This document shows positions 45,931-56,468 of a stretch of 64,000 nucleotides of DNA, in pieces. The notes under the pieces were generated by a model. It was not told the DNA's origin, did not search any database, and saw only the letters and a list, made by a program, of their open reading frames with translations. Origin of the DNA: Caenimonas koreensis DSM 17982. GTDB lineage: Bacteria > Pseudomonadota > Gammaproteobacteria > Burkholderiales > Burkholderiaceae_C. Each line of letters opens with the position of its first letter. Position 1 is the stretch's first letter. The stretch is taken from assembly GCF_009646335.1 (NCBI RefSeq), contig NZ_WJBU01000015.1:1-64000 (forward strand), written 5' to 3'. The position numbers and the translations under genes were made by a program.

Positions 45931-48900
45931 GTGAATTCATCGAACCCGTCCACTTCACATCAGCCCGAGTCCACCCGGCTGCGCAAGTCAACTCGCGTTG
46001 CGGCCAGCCCGGCCGCTGCCGGATTCAGGCCCGCCACCCTCGCACTGGCCGTAGCGGCCGCCTTCACGTCCATGGGGGCACTCGCGGGTGGCACTGGCGG
46101 TGTCGCTGTCCAGGGCAGCGCCACCATCACCCAGATCGGCGCCAACCAGATCGTTACCACGCGCAATGCGGCAGGCACCAACCAGTCGACCATCAACTGG
46201 AACAGCCTGGGTGTCGCGCCCGGCACGTACATGCAGTTCGTGCAGCCGAGCGCGGCGAGCACGTCGTTCAACCGCGTGATCGGCAACAGCCCGTCCGAGA
46301 TCTACGGCACGCTGTCGTCCAACGGCCGCATCGTGCTGATGAACCAGAACGGCATCACGGTCGGTGCCGGCGCAACCGTCGATACCGCAGGCTTTACTGC
46401 TTCCACGCTCAGGATGTCCGAAGCCGACGCACTCGCCGGCAAGCAGCTGTTCGGCTCCGACGGGCTCGGCGGTGGCGCCTTGTCTGTGAATGGCCGCATC
46501 GTTGCGCGCAGCGGCGACGTCGTTCTCATTGCGCCGAATGTGTCGATGGGTTCCCAGGCGCTGGTGCAGGCACCGAACGGCGCGGCCGTGCTGGCAGCGG
46601 GCCAGAAAGTGGAAGTCACCGGCCGCGGCCTCGAAGGCATCGTGATGCAGGTGCAGGCGCCGGGCAACGCGGCCGTCAACCTGGGCACGTTGCAAGGCGA
46701 TGCGGTGGGCATCTTCGCAGGCACGCTGCGTCACAGCGGCCTGGTGCAGGCAACGGGCGTTTCAGTTGATGGCGGCAGTGTCGTGCTGAAGGCAGCTGGC
46801 AGTGCCGGCGTCGATGGCACTGTGGCGGCCACCAGTGGCAGCGCAGGTGGGCAGATCCGGATCACCGGCGAGTCCGTGAGCCTGGGCTCCACGGCAGTGG
46901 TTGATGCAAGCGGCAGCCAGGGTGGCGGCAAGGCGCTCATCGGCGGCGGCTGGCAAGGCGGCGACGCGAGCATCACCAACGCAAAGTCAACCAGCATTGC
47001 AGCCGGGGCGGCCGTGCGTGCCGATGCGATCGACAGCGGCAACGGCGGCACGATCGTCGCCTGGTCCGACGGCTCGACGGCCGTGCGCGGCGCCCTGTCT
47101 GCGCGTGGCGGCGCCGCCTCCGGCGACGGCGGCAAGGTCGAGACATCCGGCAAGGTGCTCGATGTCGAAGGCATGACGGTCACGACGACCGCCGCCAACG
47201 GCAAGCGCGGCAACCTGCTGCTCGACCCGACCAACATGTACCTGGCCGACAGCCAGGCCACTGCCGCAGGCGCAGGCATGGTCGGCTCCAACCAGTCGAA
47301 CACGGGTCCCAATTTCGTGGCCTCGGGTGCAGTCCAGGATTCATGGGTCAGCACCGGCGCCATCCAGACCTTCCTGGCGGGCAGCGACGTCCAGGTATCG
47401 ACGGCCAACTTGAGCGGCACCGCGAACTCGGGCAATGGGAACGGCTTCATCCGTGTCGTGAGCCCGATCGCCTGGGACTCCGCCAGCCGGCTCACCCTGA
47501 CAGCCAACTCCAATGTCCTGATTGACGCAGCGGTCAATGGTCCGCAGGGCGAACTGGTGATGATCGCGAGCACCGGCAGCATCCTGCAGAGCGCGCCGAT
47601 CGCCGTCACCGGACTTGCCGGCACAGCGGCGGAGTCCATCGTCCTGAACAACAGCGGCAATGCCGTTGCCTCAGCATCCTTCGTGCAGGCACGGGCGACG
47701 CCGTTGACCTCCGACGGTCGCATCGAGTTCACCAACACGTCGCCCTTCATCGCCCTGTCGCTCGGCAAGGTCACGCAGGCTGCCCAGAACTCGCACATCC
47801 TGATCAAGGACACCACGAACGTCAGCGTCGAAGATCTCGTCAAGACCGCCGGAAACTCCTACATCGACCTGCGGTCCGGAGACCTGGGTGGCATCCTGCA
47901 GGGCGAGCTCGGAGCGATCCAGGCCAACGACATCCGCCTGCAGACGGGCTCGGCCGGCGCGATCGGCACGTCGGCCTCTTCACTTTTCACGACCGGTTTG
48001 TCCGCCGGCGGTACCGCGGTGATCACGATTCCGGGCACGGGCTCAACCGGGCCGACAGACGTGTATATCGGCCACGGCGGCAATGCGACGGTCAGCGCTG
48101 CCACGCTGGGTACCAACCCGAATATCTCGATCGCGGCCGACGGCGACCTGAATGTGAACGCGGCGCTGGCGGGCGGCACGCACAGCGTCGGCCTCGGCGC
48201 GACGGGCAAGCTCAACCTCAACGCGCCCTTATCGGGAACCGGCCTGTCGCTTGTCGGGCAGACCGGCATCGCCGTCAACACCAGCCTGAATTCCGGCACC
48301 GGCATCAGCGTGGTGAACGCCTCGGCGGGGGGCGACATCCTCTTTAACGGCAATACGTCGCTGCTGGGCAGCGGCGCCACGCTGACTTCGGGCACCGACA
48401 ACGTTCGCGTGGCAACCGGCACGCTCACGCTCGGCACGAACATCAATTCGACGAGCGTGCTCCATGTGGATGCGGCAACGCTCAATGTGACGAACGCCGT
48501 CGCCGTGCCCAAGGTGGCGCTGCTGGCCGGCAGCACGTTGACGGGTGCCGGCGACCTGACCGTGACCAACACGTTCAGCTGGCTGGGCGGCACCGCGAAT
48601 GGCACAGGCAAACTGAATATCGCCCTCGGCGCAAATGGCTCCGTCGACACGGTGAGCACATCGCGGCCGTGGGTCAATAACGGCGTGGTCAATGTCAACG
48701 GCACGATCACCGTCAACGGCTCGGCATTCACGCTGGCCAACGCCGGCACCATGAACCTTGCACCCAGCGGTGGGTTTGCGGGCCACCTGGGCGCCATCTC
48801 CAACACGGGCAGCTTCATCAAGACCGCCTCGGAGCCAGCGGGCACGAGCGTCGTCAACACGGCCTCGTTCACCAACACCGGCACGGTGCAAGTCGACGCA

Positions 48901-49962
48901 GGCACGATGCAGTTCGGCCCGAGCACGTTCACGAGCAACGGTGGTGTCATCCGCCTGGCGGCGAGCAGCTCGCTCGACACGGGCGGCGGAGCTTTCGCCA
49001 ACGCGTCGGGCGGCACGATCACCGGCAACGGCACGCTGGCTGTGGGTAGCGGCGCCTTCACCAACAGCGGCACGATCAGCCCGGGCACCACCGGCACAGT
49101 CGGCGCGCTGACGATCTCGGCCGCGTCCACCACGCTCGACACGGGCACCAACGTCATCGCCGATCTGAATGGCACCAGCAGTTACGACGTCGTGAATGTG
49201 GTCGGCCCGGTCACGATCAACAGCGGCGTCACCGTTACACCCAACGCGCTCGCGCCCGTGGCGAACGGCGACTCGTTCGATGTGATCCGCAGCAACGCGA
49301 GCGTTGCAGGTGCAAATCCTGCTGCAACTGGCTTCGAAGTGTCGCTGGTGACCGCGCCTGCGCCGGCCGTGCGCCTGACTTCGCCCACACCGACTCCGGC
49401 CCCAACGCCGGCGCCCACACCCGCACCGACGCCTGCGCCCACACCGGCGCCGACTCCGGCTCCGACGCCTGCACCCACACCGGCTCCGACCCCGGCACCG
49501 ACGCCTGCGCCCACACCGGCGCCGACCCCGGCTCCGACGCCTGCGCCCACACCGGCTCCGACTCCGGCTCCGACGCCCGCGCCCACACCGGCTCCGACTC
49601 CGGCTCCGACTCCGGCACCGACGCCTGCACCCACACCGGCGCCGACGCCTGCACCTACGCCCGCGCCCACACCGGCACCGACGCCTGCACCGACGCCCGC
49701 GCCCACACCGGCACCTACGCCTGCACCCACACCGGCTCCGACTCCGGCGCCGACTCCGGCGCCGACTTCCCCGCCGACAAGTTCGACCGAGCAGATCGAA
49801 AAAATTGTCGACGCGCCAAAGGCGGAGGTCGCCGCTTCTGTTGCCGAGCAGAACAACCAGGTCACTGCATTTGTGGCCTTGCTCGAAAAGGCAGAGGAAA
49901 AGAAGGAAGACGAAGGCGCCAAGAAGACCATCGTCGTGAGCGACGTGGCCTGCAAGAACTGA
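45931..49962 (+). CDS. TpsA-type two-partner secretion adhesin with Pro-Thr-Pro-Ala tail
   Basis: The GTG at 45931 follows a GGGAAAGAAG ribosome-binding site and gives 1,343 residues. A long signal peptide ([21 protein letters not shown]) leads into the TPS domain ([44 protein letters not shown]). A long beta-helix rich in Gly, Ser, Thr and Asn follows. Then come about 31 PTPA repeats and a charged C-terminus ([17 protein letters not shown]) ending ACKN. That Cys is the only one in the mature protein. No tpsB transporter gene is nearby. Adhesin function is inferred from architecture. Confidence 0.88.
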   Translation: MNSSNPSTSHQPESTRLRKSTRVAASPAAAGFRPATLALAVAAAFTSMGALAGGTGGVAVQGSATITQIGANQIVTTRNAAGTNQSTINWNSLGVAPGTYMQFVQPSAASTSFNRVIGNSPSEIYGTLSSNGRIVLMNQNGITVGAGATVDTAGFTASTLRMSEADALAGKQLFGSDGLGGGALSVNGRIVARSGDVVLIAPNVSMGSQALVQAPNGAAVLAAGQKVEVTGRGLEGIVMQVQAPGNAAVNLGTLQGDAVGIFAGTLRHSGLVQATGVSVDGGSVVLKAAGSAGVDGTVAATSGSAGGQIRITGESVSLGSTAVVDASGSQGGGKALIGGGWQGGDASITNAKSTSIAAGAAVRADAIDSGNGGTIVAWSDGSTAVRGALSARGGAASGDGGKVETSGKVLDVEGMTVTTTAANGKRGNLLLDPTNMYLADSQATAAGAGMVGSNQSNTGPNFVASGAVQDSWVSTGAIQTFLAGSDVQVSTANLSGTANSGNGNGFIRVVSPIAWDSASRLTLTANSNVLIDAAVNGPQGELVMIASTGSILQSAPIAVTGLAGTAAESIVLNNSGNAVASASFVQARATPLTSDGRIEFTNTSPFIALSLGKVTQAAQNSHILIKDTTNVSVEDLVKTAGNSYIDLRSGDLGGILQGELGAIQANDIRLQTGSAGAIGTSASSLFTTGLSAGGTAVITIPGTGSTGPTDVYIGHGGNATVSAATLGTNPNISIAADGDLNVNAALAGGTHSVGLGATGKLNLNAPLSGTGLSLVGQTGIAVNTSLNSGTGISVVNASAGGDILFNGNTSLLGSGATLTSGTDNVRVATGTLTLGTNINSTSVLHVDAATLNVTNAVAVPKVALLAGSTLTGAGDLTVTNTFSWLGGTANGTGKLNIALGANGSVDTVSTSRPWVNNGVVNVNGTITVNGSAFTLANAGTMNLAPSGGFAGHLGAISNTGSFIKTASEPAGTSVVNTASFTNTGTVQVDAGTMQFGPSTFTSNGGVIRLAASSSLDTGGGAFANASGGTITGNGTLAVGSGAFTNSGTISPGTTGTVGALTISAASTTLDTGTNVIADLNGTSSYDVVNVVGPVTINSGVTVTPNALAPVANGDSFDVIRSNASVAGANPAATGFEVSLVTAPAPAVRLTSPTPTPAPTPAPTPAPTPAPTPAPTPAPTPAPTPAPTPAPTPAPTPAPTPAPTPAPTPAPTPAPTPAPTPAPTPAPTPAPTPAPTPAPTPAPTPAPTPAPTPAPTPAPTPAPTPAPTPAPTPAPTPAPTSPPTSSTEQIEKIVDAPKAEVAASVAEQNNQVTAFVALLEKAEEKKEDEGAKKTIVVSDVACKN
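49384..49764 (+). repeat. Tandem 12-bp repeat encoding about 31 PTPA units
   Basis: A coding tandem array of a 12-nt unit (CCG/CCC AC- CCG/CCC GC-) encodes (PTPA)n. Codon variants occur in patches, giving longer imperfect periods of 24-36 nt, a sign of expansion by slippage. Pro-rich tails of this kind act as stiff spacers crossing the periplasm or wall. Copy number is likely to vary between strains. Confidence 0.93.
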
Positions 49963-49983
49963 AGCGGGTTCGCGCTGCTGCTC

Positions 49984-50009
49984 AAGAAAGGCGCTGCGGC
50001 GCCTTTCTT
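49984..50009. terminator. Intrinsic terminator between the adhesin gene and glcD
   Basis: An 11-bp stem (AAGAAAGGCGC / GCGCCTTTCTT) with a TGCG loop lies 21 nt after the adhesin stop and 17 nt past the glcD stop on the other strand. It is T-rich on the plus side, and the A-rich left arm reads as T's on the minus strand. It can serve both convergent genes. Confidence 0.82.
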
Positions 50010-50026
50010 CTTTTGCACTCGGCTTG

Positions 50027-51520
50027 CTAGAAGCGCGGCAAGTCCGGGTGCGCGATCTGGCCGCCGCGCACCAGCATCTTTCCGTATTCGGCGCAGCGGT
50101 TCAGCGTCGGGATCACCTTGCCTGGGTTGAGCAAGCCCTTGGGGTCGAACGCACGTTTGACGCCCAGCATCTGCTCGCGTTCGCCGGCGCTGAACTGCAC
50201 ACACATCGAGTTCAGCTTCTCGATGCCGACGCCATGCTCGCCCGTCACGGTGCCGCCCATGGCCACACTCGTCTCCAGGATGTCGGCGCCAAAAAGCTCG
50301 CAGCGATGCAGCTGGTCGGCATCGTTTGCATCGAACAGGATCAAGGGGTGCAGGTTGCCGTCGCCCGCATGGAAGACGTTGGCGCAGCGCAGGCCGTACT
50401 TCTTTTCCATCTGCTGGATTGCGAGCAGGATGTCGGCCAGGCGCTTGCGCGGAATGGTCGAGTCCATGCACATGTAGTCGGGGCTGATGCGGCCCGAGGC
50501 GGGAAAGGCGTTCTTGCGCCCGCTCCAGAACTTCAGCCGCTCGGCTTCGTCGCAGCTCACCGCAATGGCCGTGGCGCCCGCTTTGCGCAGCACTGCGCTC
50601 ATGCGGCCGATTTCTTCTTCGACTTCCTCCGGCGTGCCGTCGCTCTCGCACAGCAGGATCGCTTCGGCGGTGAGGTCGTAGCCGGCGTGCACAAAACCTT
50701 CGACGGCCGCTGTCATCGGCTTGTCCATCATCTCCAGGCCCGCCGGGATGATGCCCGCCGCGATCACCGATGCAACCGCATCGCCCGCTTTGCGGATGTC
50801 GTCAAAGCTGGCCATGATGCAGCGCGCCAGCAGCGGCTTCGGCACGAGCTTGACGGTAATTTCAGTGGCAATCGCGAGCATGCCTTCGCTGCCGACCATG
50901 ACGCTCATCAGGTCCAGCCCCGCGCAATCGAGCGCGTCGGCGCCGAAGGTGATGGGCTCGCCCTCGACGGTGAAGCCGCGCACTTTCACGACGTTGTGCA
51001 ACGTCAGGCCGTACTTCAGGCAGTGCACACCGCCCGAGTTCTCGGCGATGTTGCCGCCGATGGTGCATGCGATCTGGCTCGACGGATCGGGTGCGTAATA
51101 CAGCCCGTGCGGCGCGGCGGCTTCGCTGATGGCCAGGTTGCGCACGCCGCATTGCACAACGGCAGTGCGGCTGAACTTGTCGATCTTCAGGATGCGGTTG
51201 AACTTGGCCAGCGACAGCGTGACGCCCAACGCATGCGGCATCGCGCCGCCGGACAAGCCGGTGCCCGCGCCGCGCGCCACCACAGGCACGTCAAGCGAAT
51301 GGCACGCTCGCAGCACCGCTTGCACCTGTGCTTCTGTCTCTGGCAGGGCCACAACAAGGGGGCGTTGGCGATAGGCGGTGAGCCCGTCGCATTCGAACGG
51401 CGTCGTGTCTTCGTTGTTCCACAGCAGCGCGTGCGAAGGCAGCACGGCCTGCAGCGCCCGCACGATCTGCGATTGCCGCTCGGCGCGATTGAATACCTGC
51501 TCGTCAATCTTGGCGTTCAT
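50027..51520 (-). CDS. glcD: Glycolate oxidase FAD-binding subunit GlcD
   Basis: The ATG at 51520 ([12 protein letters not shown]) gives 497 residues, matching E. coli GlcD. A second ATG lies 9 nt upstream. FAD-binding motifs [47 protein letters not shown] and [17 protein letters not shown] are present, as is the C-terminal [17 protein letters not shown] with [10 protein letters not shown]. It oxidises glycolate to glyoxylate together with GlcE and GlcF, which are not adjacent here. A stand-alone D-2-hydroxyacid dehydrogenase role is an alternative. Confidence 0.9.
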   Translation of the reverse strand: MNAKIDEQVFNRAERQSQIVRALQAVLPSHALLWNNEDTTPFECDGLTAYRQRPLVVALPETEAQVQAVLRACHSLDVPVVARGAGTGLSGGAMPHALGVTLSLAKFNRILKIDKFSRTAVVQCGVRNLAISEAAAPHGLYYAPDPSSQIACTIGGNIAENSGGVHCLKYGLTLHNVVKVRGFTVEGEPITFGADALDCAGLDLMSVMVGSEGMLAIATEITVKLVPKPLLARCIMASFDDIRKAGDAVASVIAAGIIPAGLEMMDKPMTAAVEGFVHAGYDLTAEAILLCESDGTPEEVEEEIGRMSAVLRKAGATAIAVSCDEAERLKFWSGRKNAFPASGRISPDYMCMDSTIPRKRLADILLAIQQMEKKYGLRCANVFHAGDGNLHPLILFDANDADQLHRCELFGADILETSVAMGGTVTGEHGVGIEKLNSMCVQFSAGEREQMLGVKRAFDPKGLLNPGKVIPTLNRCAEYGKMLVRGGQIAHPDLPRF

Positions 51521-51617
51521 GGGCTGCATCTTTGCACAGCGGACGTCCCGGCGCAGCGCTTTGCAGGTTGAAGTTTTTTCAGCGAACGATGAAAGCTTCA
51601 AGCCGCTTCGGGCTGCC

Positions 51618-53348
51618 TCAGGCCGCTACCGGCGGCTGGCTCGTCTCGCCGGGCCGCGGCTCCAGGTGCTGCACAACCTTCTTCGGGTCATCGACCAGCC
51701 GCGCAAGCGCCCAGCTCAGGCGCTGCATCAGGCGTTGCTCGTCCACCGTGCCCTCGGGCGTGAGTTCGATGGCACCGTCCGGTGCGGAGGCTGTGACGAC
51801 GCGAAACCGCAGCGTCAGGTCAGCGGGCAATTGCGGCATGGGTTCCAGCCCTCGGGCCACCACGTGCTGTGCCAGCAGCCTGCGCGCGTCCACGCCTTGG
51901 GCACCTTCCGTCAGGATCACGAAGCGCGTGTCCGCAATGCGGCACACCGTGTCGACATCGCGCACGACATGTGCCAGCCGCGACGCCGCGACGACCAGCG
52001 CGCGATCGCCGGCTTCGCGCCCTGCGCGTGACTGGATCTCCGCGTGGTTCACCAGCTCGACCAGCAGCACCGAGCAGCGCTGGCCGGTGCGTTGCGCGCG
52101 GCGCAATGCATCGCGCAGCCGCAGCCGGAAAACCGGCGTGCCGGGCAGGCCCGTGAGCGGGTCGGTGCTGTCGAGCGCGCGCATGCGCGCACGGTTTTCG
52201 GAGAAGTCCTTTGCTCGCCAGTGCAGGAAGTACAGCAACAGCGGGATCTCAAGCGCCGAGCCGATCAGCACGGCATATTGCGTGGCCCAGCTGTCGGGCA
52301 GCAGGCCCGCAGCACGCAGTGCGGGAAACGGATAGCCCAGATGCACCGGCAGGAAGCCCAGGAACAGCCAGCCCGAATAAGTCTCGCCCTTGCGCCATGT
52401 CCACAGGCACAGGCCAATGCTCAATACGACCGATATGAGGCCATAGACATTGAGCACCGCGTAGGCCCATGTGCTGTTTGACCACACGTACACAACAGCG
52501 AAGACCGGGCCGAACACCACAAAACCGCGCACGGCGCGATCGAGCAGGCGGCTGTGGCGCGGCAGCGCCGTGGCCTCGCGAATGAACCAGATGCCCGAGG
52601 CCGTCATCACCAGCATGAAGACCGCAGGCGCTGCGTCGTTGAATGCGGCGGAGTGCGGCCACAACAGCAGGCCACCCATGCCCGTGAACGCAAGCTGGAA
52701 CGCCAGCATGAAGGCGACATAGAGGCAGTACACATGGAAGACGCGATCGCGATACAGCCGCGCGTGCATGATGCCGACGACAACCACCAGCAGGCCAAAG
52801 CCCAGGTATCCGCCCACGAGCAGGTAAGTCCACTGCTGCTTGAACTGCAGCGTGTCCTCAGTGAGTAGCTGCACATACGGGCTCATGGGCGCCGGCTTGT
52901 TGGCCAGACGCAGCCACACGGTGTTCGCCTGCGAGGCAACGGCAAACAGCGGCGAAATGTTCGGGTGTGCCCATTGGGCCACCGGCACCTGGTCGCCCGC
53001 GCGCTGCTCTTGCCAGGTGCCATCAGGCCCGGTTGTGAACAGGCTGGCGTCGTTGGTGAACGGTGCGCCCGACAGCAGCAGGAACCAGCGGCGGCTGGCG
53101 TCGCGTTGCGGCAGCTCGAAGTGCATCCAGATCGCGCCGTCGCCGAGCGGGTAGGCGCGATGGCGGTCCACACGTTGCAGGGCGGCGCTCGCGACAACGT
53201 CCTGCACGGTCTTGCTGCCCGATTCATCGATCAGGTACTGGCCCTGCAGCGTGATGTCGCCCTCGCCATCCACCGCGGCCCATGCCGGCCCCACGGCAGC
53301 GAGCATCAGTAGCGCCAGAATCGCAAGCAAGCGCCAGCAGGCAGTCAT
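51618..53348 (-). CDS. 7TM sensor protein with degenerate GGDEF domain
   Basis: A signal peptide precedes a periplasmic 7TMR-DISMED2-like sensor (residues about 30-180; YPLGDGAIWMHFELPQRDASRRWFLLLSGAPFTNDASLF). Seven membrane helices follow (about 185-385), then a GGDEF domain (DSTDPLTGLPGTPVFRLRLRDAL). The active-site loop reads RIADTRF instead of GGDEF, so diguanylate cyclase activity is unlikely. It may bind GTP or c-di-GMP, or act through a partner. It is the third gene of an overlapping operon (4-nt overlap with the oxygenase gene). Confidence 0.85.
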   Translation of the reverse strand: MTACWRLLAILALLMLAAVGPAWAAVDGEGDITLQGQYLIDESGSKTVQDVVASAALQRVDRHRAYPLGDGAIWMHFELPQRDASRRWFLLLSGAPFTNDASLFTTGPDGTWQEQRAGDQVPVAQWAHPNISPLFAVASQANTVWLRLANKPAPMSPYVQLLTEDTLQFKQQWTYLLVGGYLGFGLLVVVVGIMHARLYRDRVFHVYCLYVAFMLAFQLAFTGMGGLLLWPHSAAFNDAAPAVFMLVMTASGIWFIREATALPRHSRLLDRAVRGFVVFGPVFAVVYVWSNSTWAYAVLNVYGLISVVLSIGLCLWTWRKGETYSGWLFLGFLPVHLGYPFPALRAAGLLPDSWATQYAVLIGSALEIPLLLYFLHWRAKDFSENRARMRALDSTDPLTGLPGTPVFRLRLRDALRRAQRTGQRCSVLLVELVNHAEIQSRAGREAGDRALVVAASRLAHVVRDVDTVCRIADTRFVILTEGAQGVDARRLLAQHVVARGLEPMPQLPADLTLRFRVVTASAPDGAIELTPEGTVDEQRLMQRLSWALARLVDDPKKVVQHLEPRPGETSQPPVAA

Positions 53349-54712
53349 GGGGCAGACCTCCAGGCGCCGACCGTCGTCAAACGGTCTTCAAGCCGGTTGA
53401 CCCACTCCGGCGAGCGGCGGTCATGCTCCCAGGCCGCGACGGTGTCCTGCAGCGGATTGAGCAATTCGTCAGGCAGGCCCAGCGGGCGCGTCTGCGCGAG
53501 CAGCATGCGTGTGAGCAGGTGGTAGCCCACCACGCGCGTGAACATGCGTGTGAGTGAAAACGTCGGCAGCGCCACGCGCACGATTGCATCAAAGACGCGC
53601 ACGGCGATGCGGGCCGCGGCAAACACCACGCGCGTGACGATGCCGACTCGTTCGTCGACACCGATGGCTTGCGCAGTCGCCGGGCCGATCAGCCACCTTG
53701 TGAGGGGCACCGGCATGTTGCGGATCACCGGCACGCGGATTGCGCTTGCCATTGCACCGATGAGCGCCCGGCCAAGCGGTGGCCGCACATCAGGCGTCGC
53801 GGGTGTCACTTGCGCCTGCGCCTGCAGGCTGTCGAACAGGACAGCCGCATCTTCCATCGTGTGCGCCATGAGGTCATCGCGAATGCCAAGCACATGCCCC
53901 GCCACGTTCCACGCGTGCAAAAACGCGCGCTCGTCCGCGTCGGACAGCTTCATTCCCAGCGTGCGCATGCCCTTGAGGAACACGTAGCCGAAGGTGAGCA
54001 GCGTGTACGCGAGTTCGAGCTGGTTGCAAGGCAGCCCCTGGCGCGGCACATCCCAGCCGTGCGTGACCAGCGCCTGGTTCAGGCTTGCGCCGGGTCCGAC
54101 GGGCGCAAGGGGCATCACGCGATTGTGGGCCTCACCAGGTGCGCCGCGCAGGATCAGGTGGCGCACCGTTGCATGAATGAGCCGCACCTTCAACACTTGC
54201 GCGACACCACCGCCCGCTGGGGTACCCAGGCCGCCCTTCATCATCACGGGGAACACCATTGCAGCCGTGTGGCGGATGCGGTGCTCGGTGCGCGCTTCCA
54301 GCTGGCCCGCCACGTGCAGCACTTCCGCCAGGTGCGGCAGCACGTAGCACTGCGGCAAGCTGGCGCAAAACAGCAGCACGCATGACATGGGGCCGTATTC
54401 CATGAACACGTTTTCAGCGCGTTCGATCTGTGCGGCGTCCGCCCATGGCGGCAGCTGGCAGCCTTCGTCAAGGTAGGCGCGCAAGGCGGCAGCGACCTGC
54501 GGGTCGATGGTGGGGTCGTCAGGCGACCACGAGGCGAGGCGGCCATTCGTCGTCCAGCCGGACATCAGGCGGGTTGCTTGCGCGAGACGCGTGATGCCAG
54601 GCCCTGTTGCGCCGGCTGCATCAGCCCAAGGCCCGATGACCGCGGCCACGGCGCGATCGGCGAGCGGATCGGCGTGCATCGCCGCGTTTTGCCAGGCAGC
54701 AGGCATGGTCAT
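53345..54712 (-). CDS. MpaB-family (DUF2236) oxygenase-like protein
   Basis: The ATG at 54712 overlaps the upstream stop and gives 455 residues. The DUF2236 region is recognised by ERAENVFMEYGPMSCVLLFCASLPQCY and RHTAAMVFPVMMKGGLGTPAGGGVAQVLKVRLIHATVRH. A helical remainder carries further His residues (THGWDVP, HAWNVAGHVLG). Relatives include MpaB and the rubber-cleaving b-type haem protein Lcp. The substrate is unknown. It sits in one operon with a CruF-like protein, hinting at isoprenoid or other lipid chemistry. Confidence 0.82.
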   Translation of the reverse strand: MTMPAAWQNAAMHADPLADRAVAAVIGPWADAAGATGPGITRLAQATRLMSGWTTNGRLASWSPDDPTIDPQVAAALRAYLDEGCQLPPWADAAQIERAENVFMEYGPMSCVLLFCASLPQCYVLPHLAEVLHVAGQLEARTEHRIRHTAAMVFPVMMKGGLGTPAGGGVAQVLKVRLIHATVRHLILRGAPGEAHNRVMPLAPVGPGASLNQALVTHGWDVPRQGLPCNQLELAYTLLTFGYVFLKGMRTLGMKLSDADERAFLHAWNVAGHVLGIRDDLMAHTMEDAAVLFDSLQAQAQVTPATPDVRPPLGRALIGAMASAIRVPVIRNMPVPLTRWLIGPATAQAIGVDERVGIVTRVVFAAARIAVRVFDAIVRVALPTFSLTRMFTRVVGYHLLTRMLLAQTRPLGLPDELLNPLQDTVAAWEHDRRSPEWVNRLEDRLTTVGAWRSAP

Positions 54713-55431
54713 GATGCGGCCGCTTTCGAAGCTTGCCATTGCGACCATGCGAAGCCTGCGATGAGCGCCGGAATGCCCATCGCAAAGAATGCGATGACGC
54801 GCAGTGCAATGGGCTGCGTCATGACGATCTGGAACACGATCATCCCCGCATAAACGAGCACCGGCATGAGCGCGGCGAGTTGCGCGCGAGCGGGCAGCGG
54901 CGTGACCAGCTGCGGCCGCGCGATGGCCTGGAAGGCGGCGGTGATCACAAAGCTCACGATCATCCAGCCTTCGAAGCCGCGCACGGTTTCGCCAAACCAG
55001 CCGCCGTCTTTCTTCGCCATGATCCAGGCCTTGAGCACGTAAACGAAGTAAGGGTCAGCGCCAAGATCGAAGGCCGTGATGATCATCGCCGTCATCAGCG
55101 CGGCCAGTGTGACCGGGATCCATCCAGAGGCGGGCGGGCAAGGACGGCGCCACAACACCAGGCTCGCCATCACGAAGCAGACATGGCACAGGCCGAACCA
55201 CATGAACGGAATGACAAAGGGCACTGAGCCGATTTGCGGCCCGAGCACGTCGGTATAGGTGTAGCTGCCGAAAAACCAGCCACGTGTGGAGCCCATCTCT
55301 TCAGCAAACCAGCCGATAAGCGCCGCGATCGCCAAAAAGATGAACGCGGCCCGTTTGCCGAACAGAACGCTGCACGACCACATGCTGGTTGCGGCCAGCA
55401 GGAGCGAAGCGACGACCACCGCAAAGTTCAA
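54709..55431 (-). CDS. CruF-like (DUF422) membrane protein
   Basis: A 240-residue membrane protein with six to seven helices and the DUF422 block GWFAEEMGSTRGWFFGSYTYTDVLGPQIGSVPFVIPFMWF, plus TAFDLGADPYFVYVLKAWIM. The best known members are bacterioruberin/carotenoid hydratases CruF. No other carotenoid gene lies in the window, so the substrate is open. It is the first gene of the operon with the MpaB-like and sensor genes, 66 nt downstream of the LysR gene. Confidence 0.83.
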   Translation of the reverse strand: MNFAVVVASLLLAATSMWSCSVLFGKRAAFIFLAIAALIGWFAEEMGSTRGWFFGSYTYTDVLGPQIGSVPFVIPFMWFGLCHVCFVMASLVLWRRPCPPASGWIPVTLAALMTAMIITAFDLGADPYFVYVLKAWIMAKKDGGWFGETVRGFEGWMIVSFVITAAFQAIARPQLVTPLPARAQLAALMPVLVYAGMIVFQIVMTQPIALRVIAFFAMGIPALIAGFAWSQWQASKAAAS

Positions 55432-55497
55432 GTCCCTCTCCTGTCTTTTTTTGCGGCCGGGAAAGCCGCCCTTATGTTCTCGACACGCTTTGTAACA

Positions 55498-56367
55498 TCA
55501 ACCGATGCTCTTTCGCAGCCAGTCTGCAAACGCGGCGCATTCCCAGCGGTCCATCGCGCCCGTGCGCCAGCACAGGTAGTGCGCGTGGGGGCTGGGCACG
55601 TTGCGCGGCGAGATCCGCTCCAGCGATCCGTTTTCCAGCCACGGTGCACCCAACTTGAGCCGCACGAGTGCTATGCCCAGGCCTTGCGCGGCTGCATCGC
55701 ACATCAGGCCGATGTCGTTGAACGACGAGCCCTCGACGGGCTCGTTCATGTCGTGGCCATGCGCGAGAAACCAGGTGCGCCACGGCTCCAGCGGGCTCTT
55801 GATCAGCTTGGCGGCAAGCAGTTCGTCGATGGTGTCGAACGGGCCATTCGCGCGGATGTAGGCGGGTGAGGCAAGCGGCGTCACCTCATCGGTCATCAGG
55901 CACAGATGCTCGACATCGGCGTAGCGGCCGGTGCCAAAGCGAATCATCAGGTCGGCGTCTTCGGCCACCACGTCGAGCAGCGGGATCGACACTTGCAGCG
56001 TGAGGTCAATTTCCGGATACGCCTCGATGAAGCTGCGCAGCCGCGGCATGAGGATTGACCGGGAAAACGTTGGCGTGACGGCAACGCGCAGCTTGCGCTT
56101 GCCCTGGGCTGCGTCTTTGCCTGGAAAGCGCTCCAGGATAGCCAGGCCTTCGCGCACATGCGCAAGGTATTCGCTGCCTTCGGTGGTGAGCGAAAAATCG
56201 GCGCGGCCAAAGAGTTTGGTGCCGATGACTTGTTCAAGCTGGCGCACGCGATGGCTCACGGCGCTGGGCGTGACGCACAGCTCCTCGGCGGCGAGCGTCA
56301 CGGAGCGCAGCCGCGCCAGTGCCTCAAACGTGAGCAGGCACTGGATGGGCGGAATGCGTGCGGTCAT
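55498..56367 (-). CDS. LysR-family transcriptional regulator (GcvA-like)
   Basis: The ATG at 56367 (MTARIPPIQCLLTFEALARL) gives 289 residues. The N-terminal winged helix (VTLAAEELCVTPSAVSHRVRQLEQVIGTKLFGRADFSLTTEG) and a substrate-binding domain with GcvA-like features (GSSFNDIGLMCDAAAQGLGIALV) are clear. It lies directly upstream of, and in the same direction as, the CruF-like operon, which it may control. The ligand is unknown. Confidence 0.93.
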   Translation of the reverse strand: MTARIPPIQCLLTFEALARLRSVTLAAEELCVTPSAVSHRVRQLEQVIGTKLFGRADFSLTTEGSEYLAHVREGLAILERFPGKDAAQGKRKLRVAVTPTFSRSILMPRLRSFIEAYPEIDLTLQVSIPLLDVVAEDADLMIRFGTGRYADVEHLCLMTDEVTPLASPAYIRANGPFDTIDELLAAKLIKSPLEPWRTWFLAHGHDMNEPVEGSSFNDIGLMCDAAAQGLGIALVRLKLGAPWLENGSLERISPRNVPSPHAHYLCWRTGAMDRWECAAFADWLRKSIG

Positions 56368-56468
56368 AGGTGGTCCAACAGTCAAGTGTTGAGTCAAGCG
56401 GGAAGTAGACGTCGCACGACGCAACTTCGCAATACCAAGATTCGCACTATTGCTCCTACACTCAAAGG

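Noticed and set aside
49384-49764. Possible CRISPR-like direct repeats
   Set aside because: The 12-bp units have no spacers and stay in frame inside a coding region.
49182-50651. Long minus-strand frame with GVGA repeats
   Set aside because: It is the antisense image of the PTPA-coding repeat joined to a glcD shadow; no start context.
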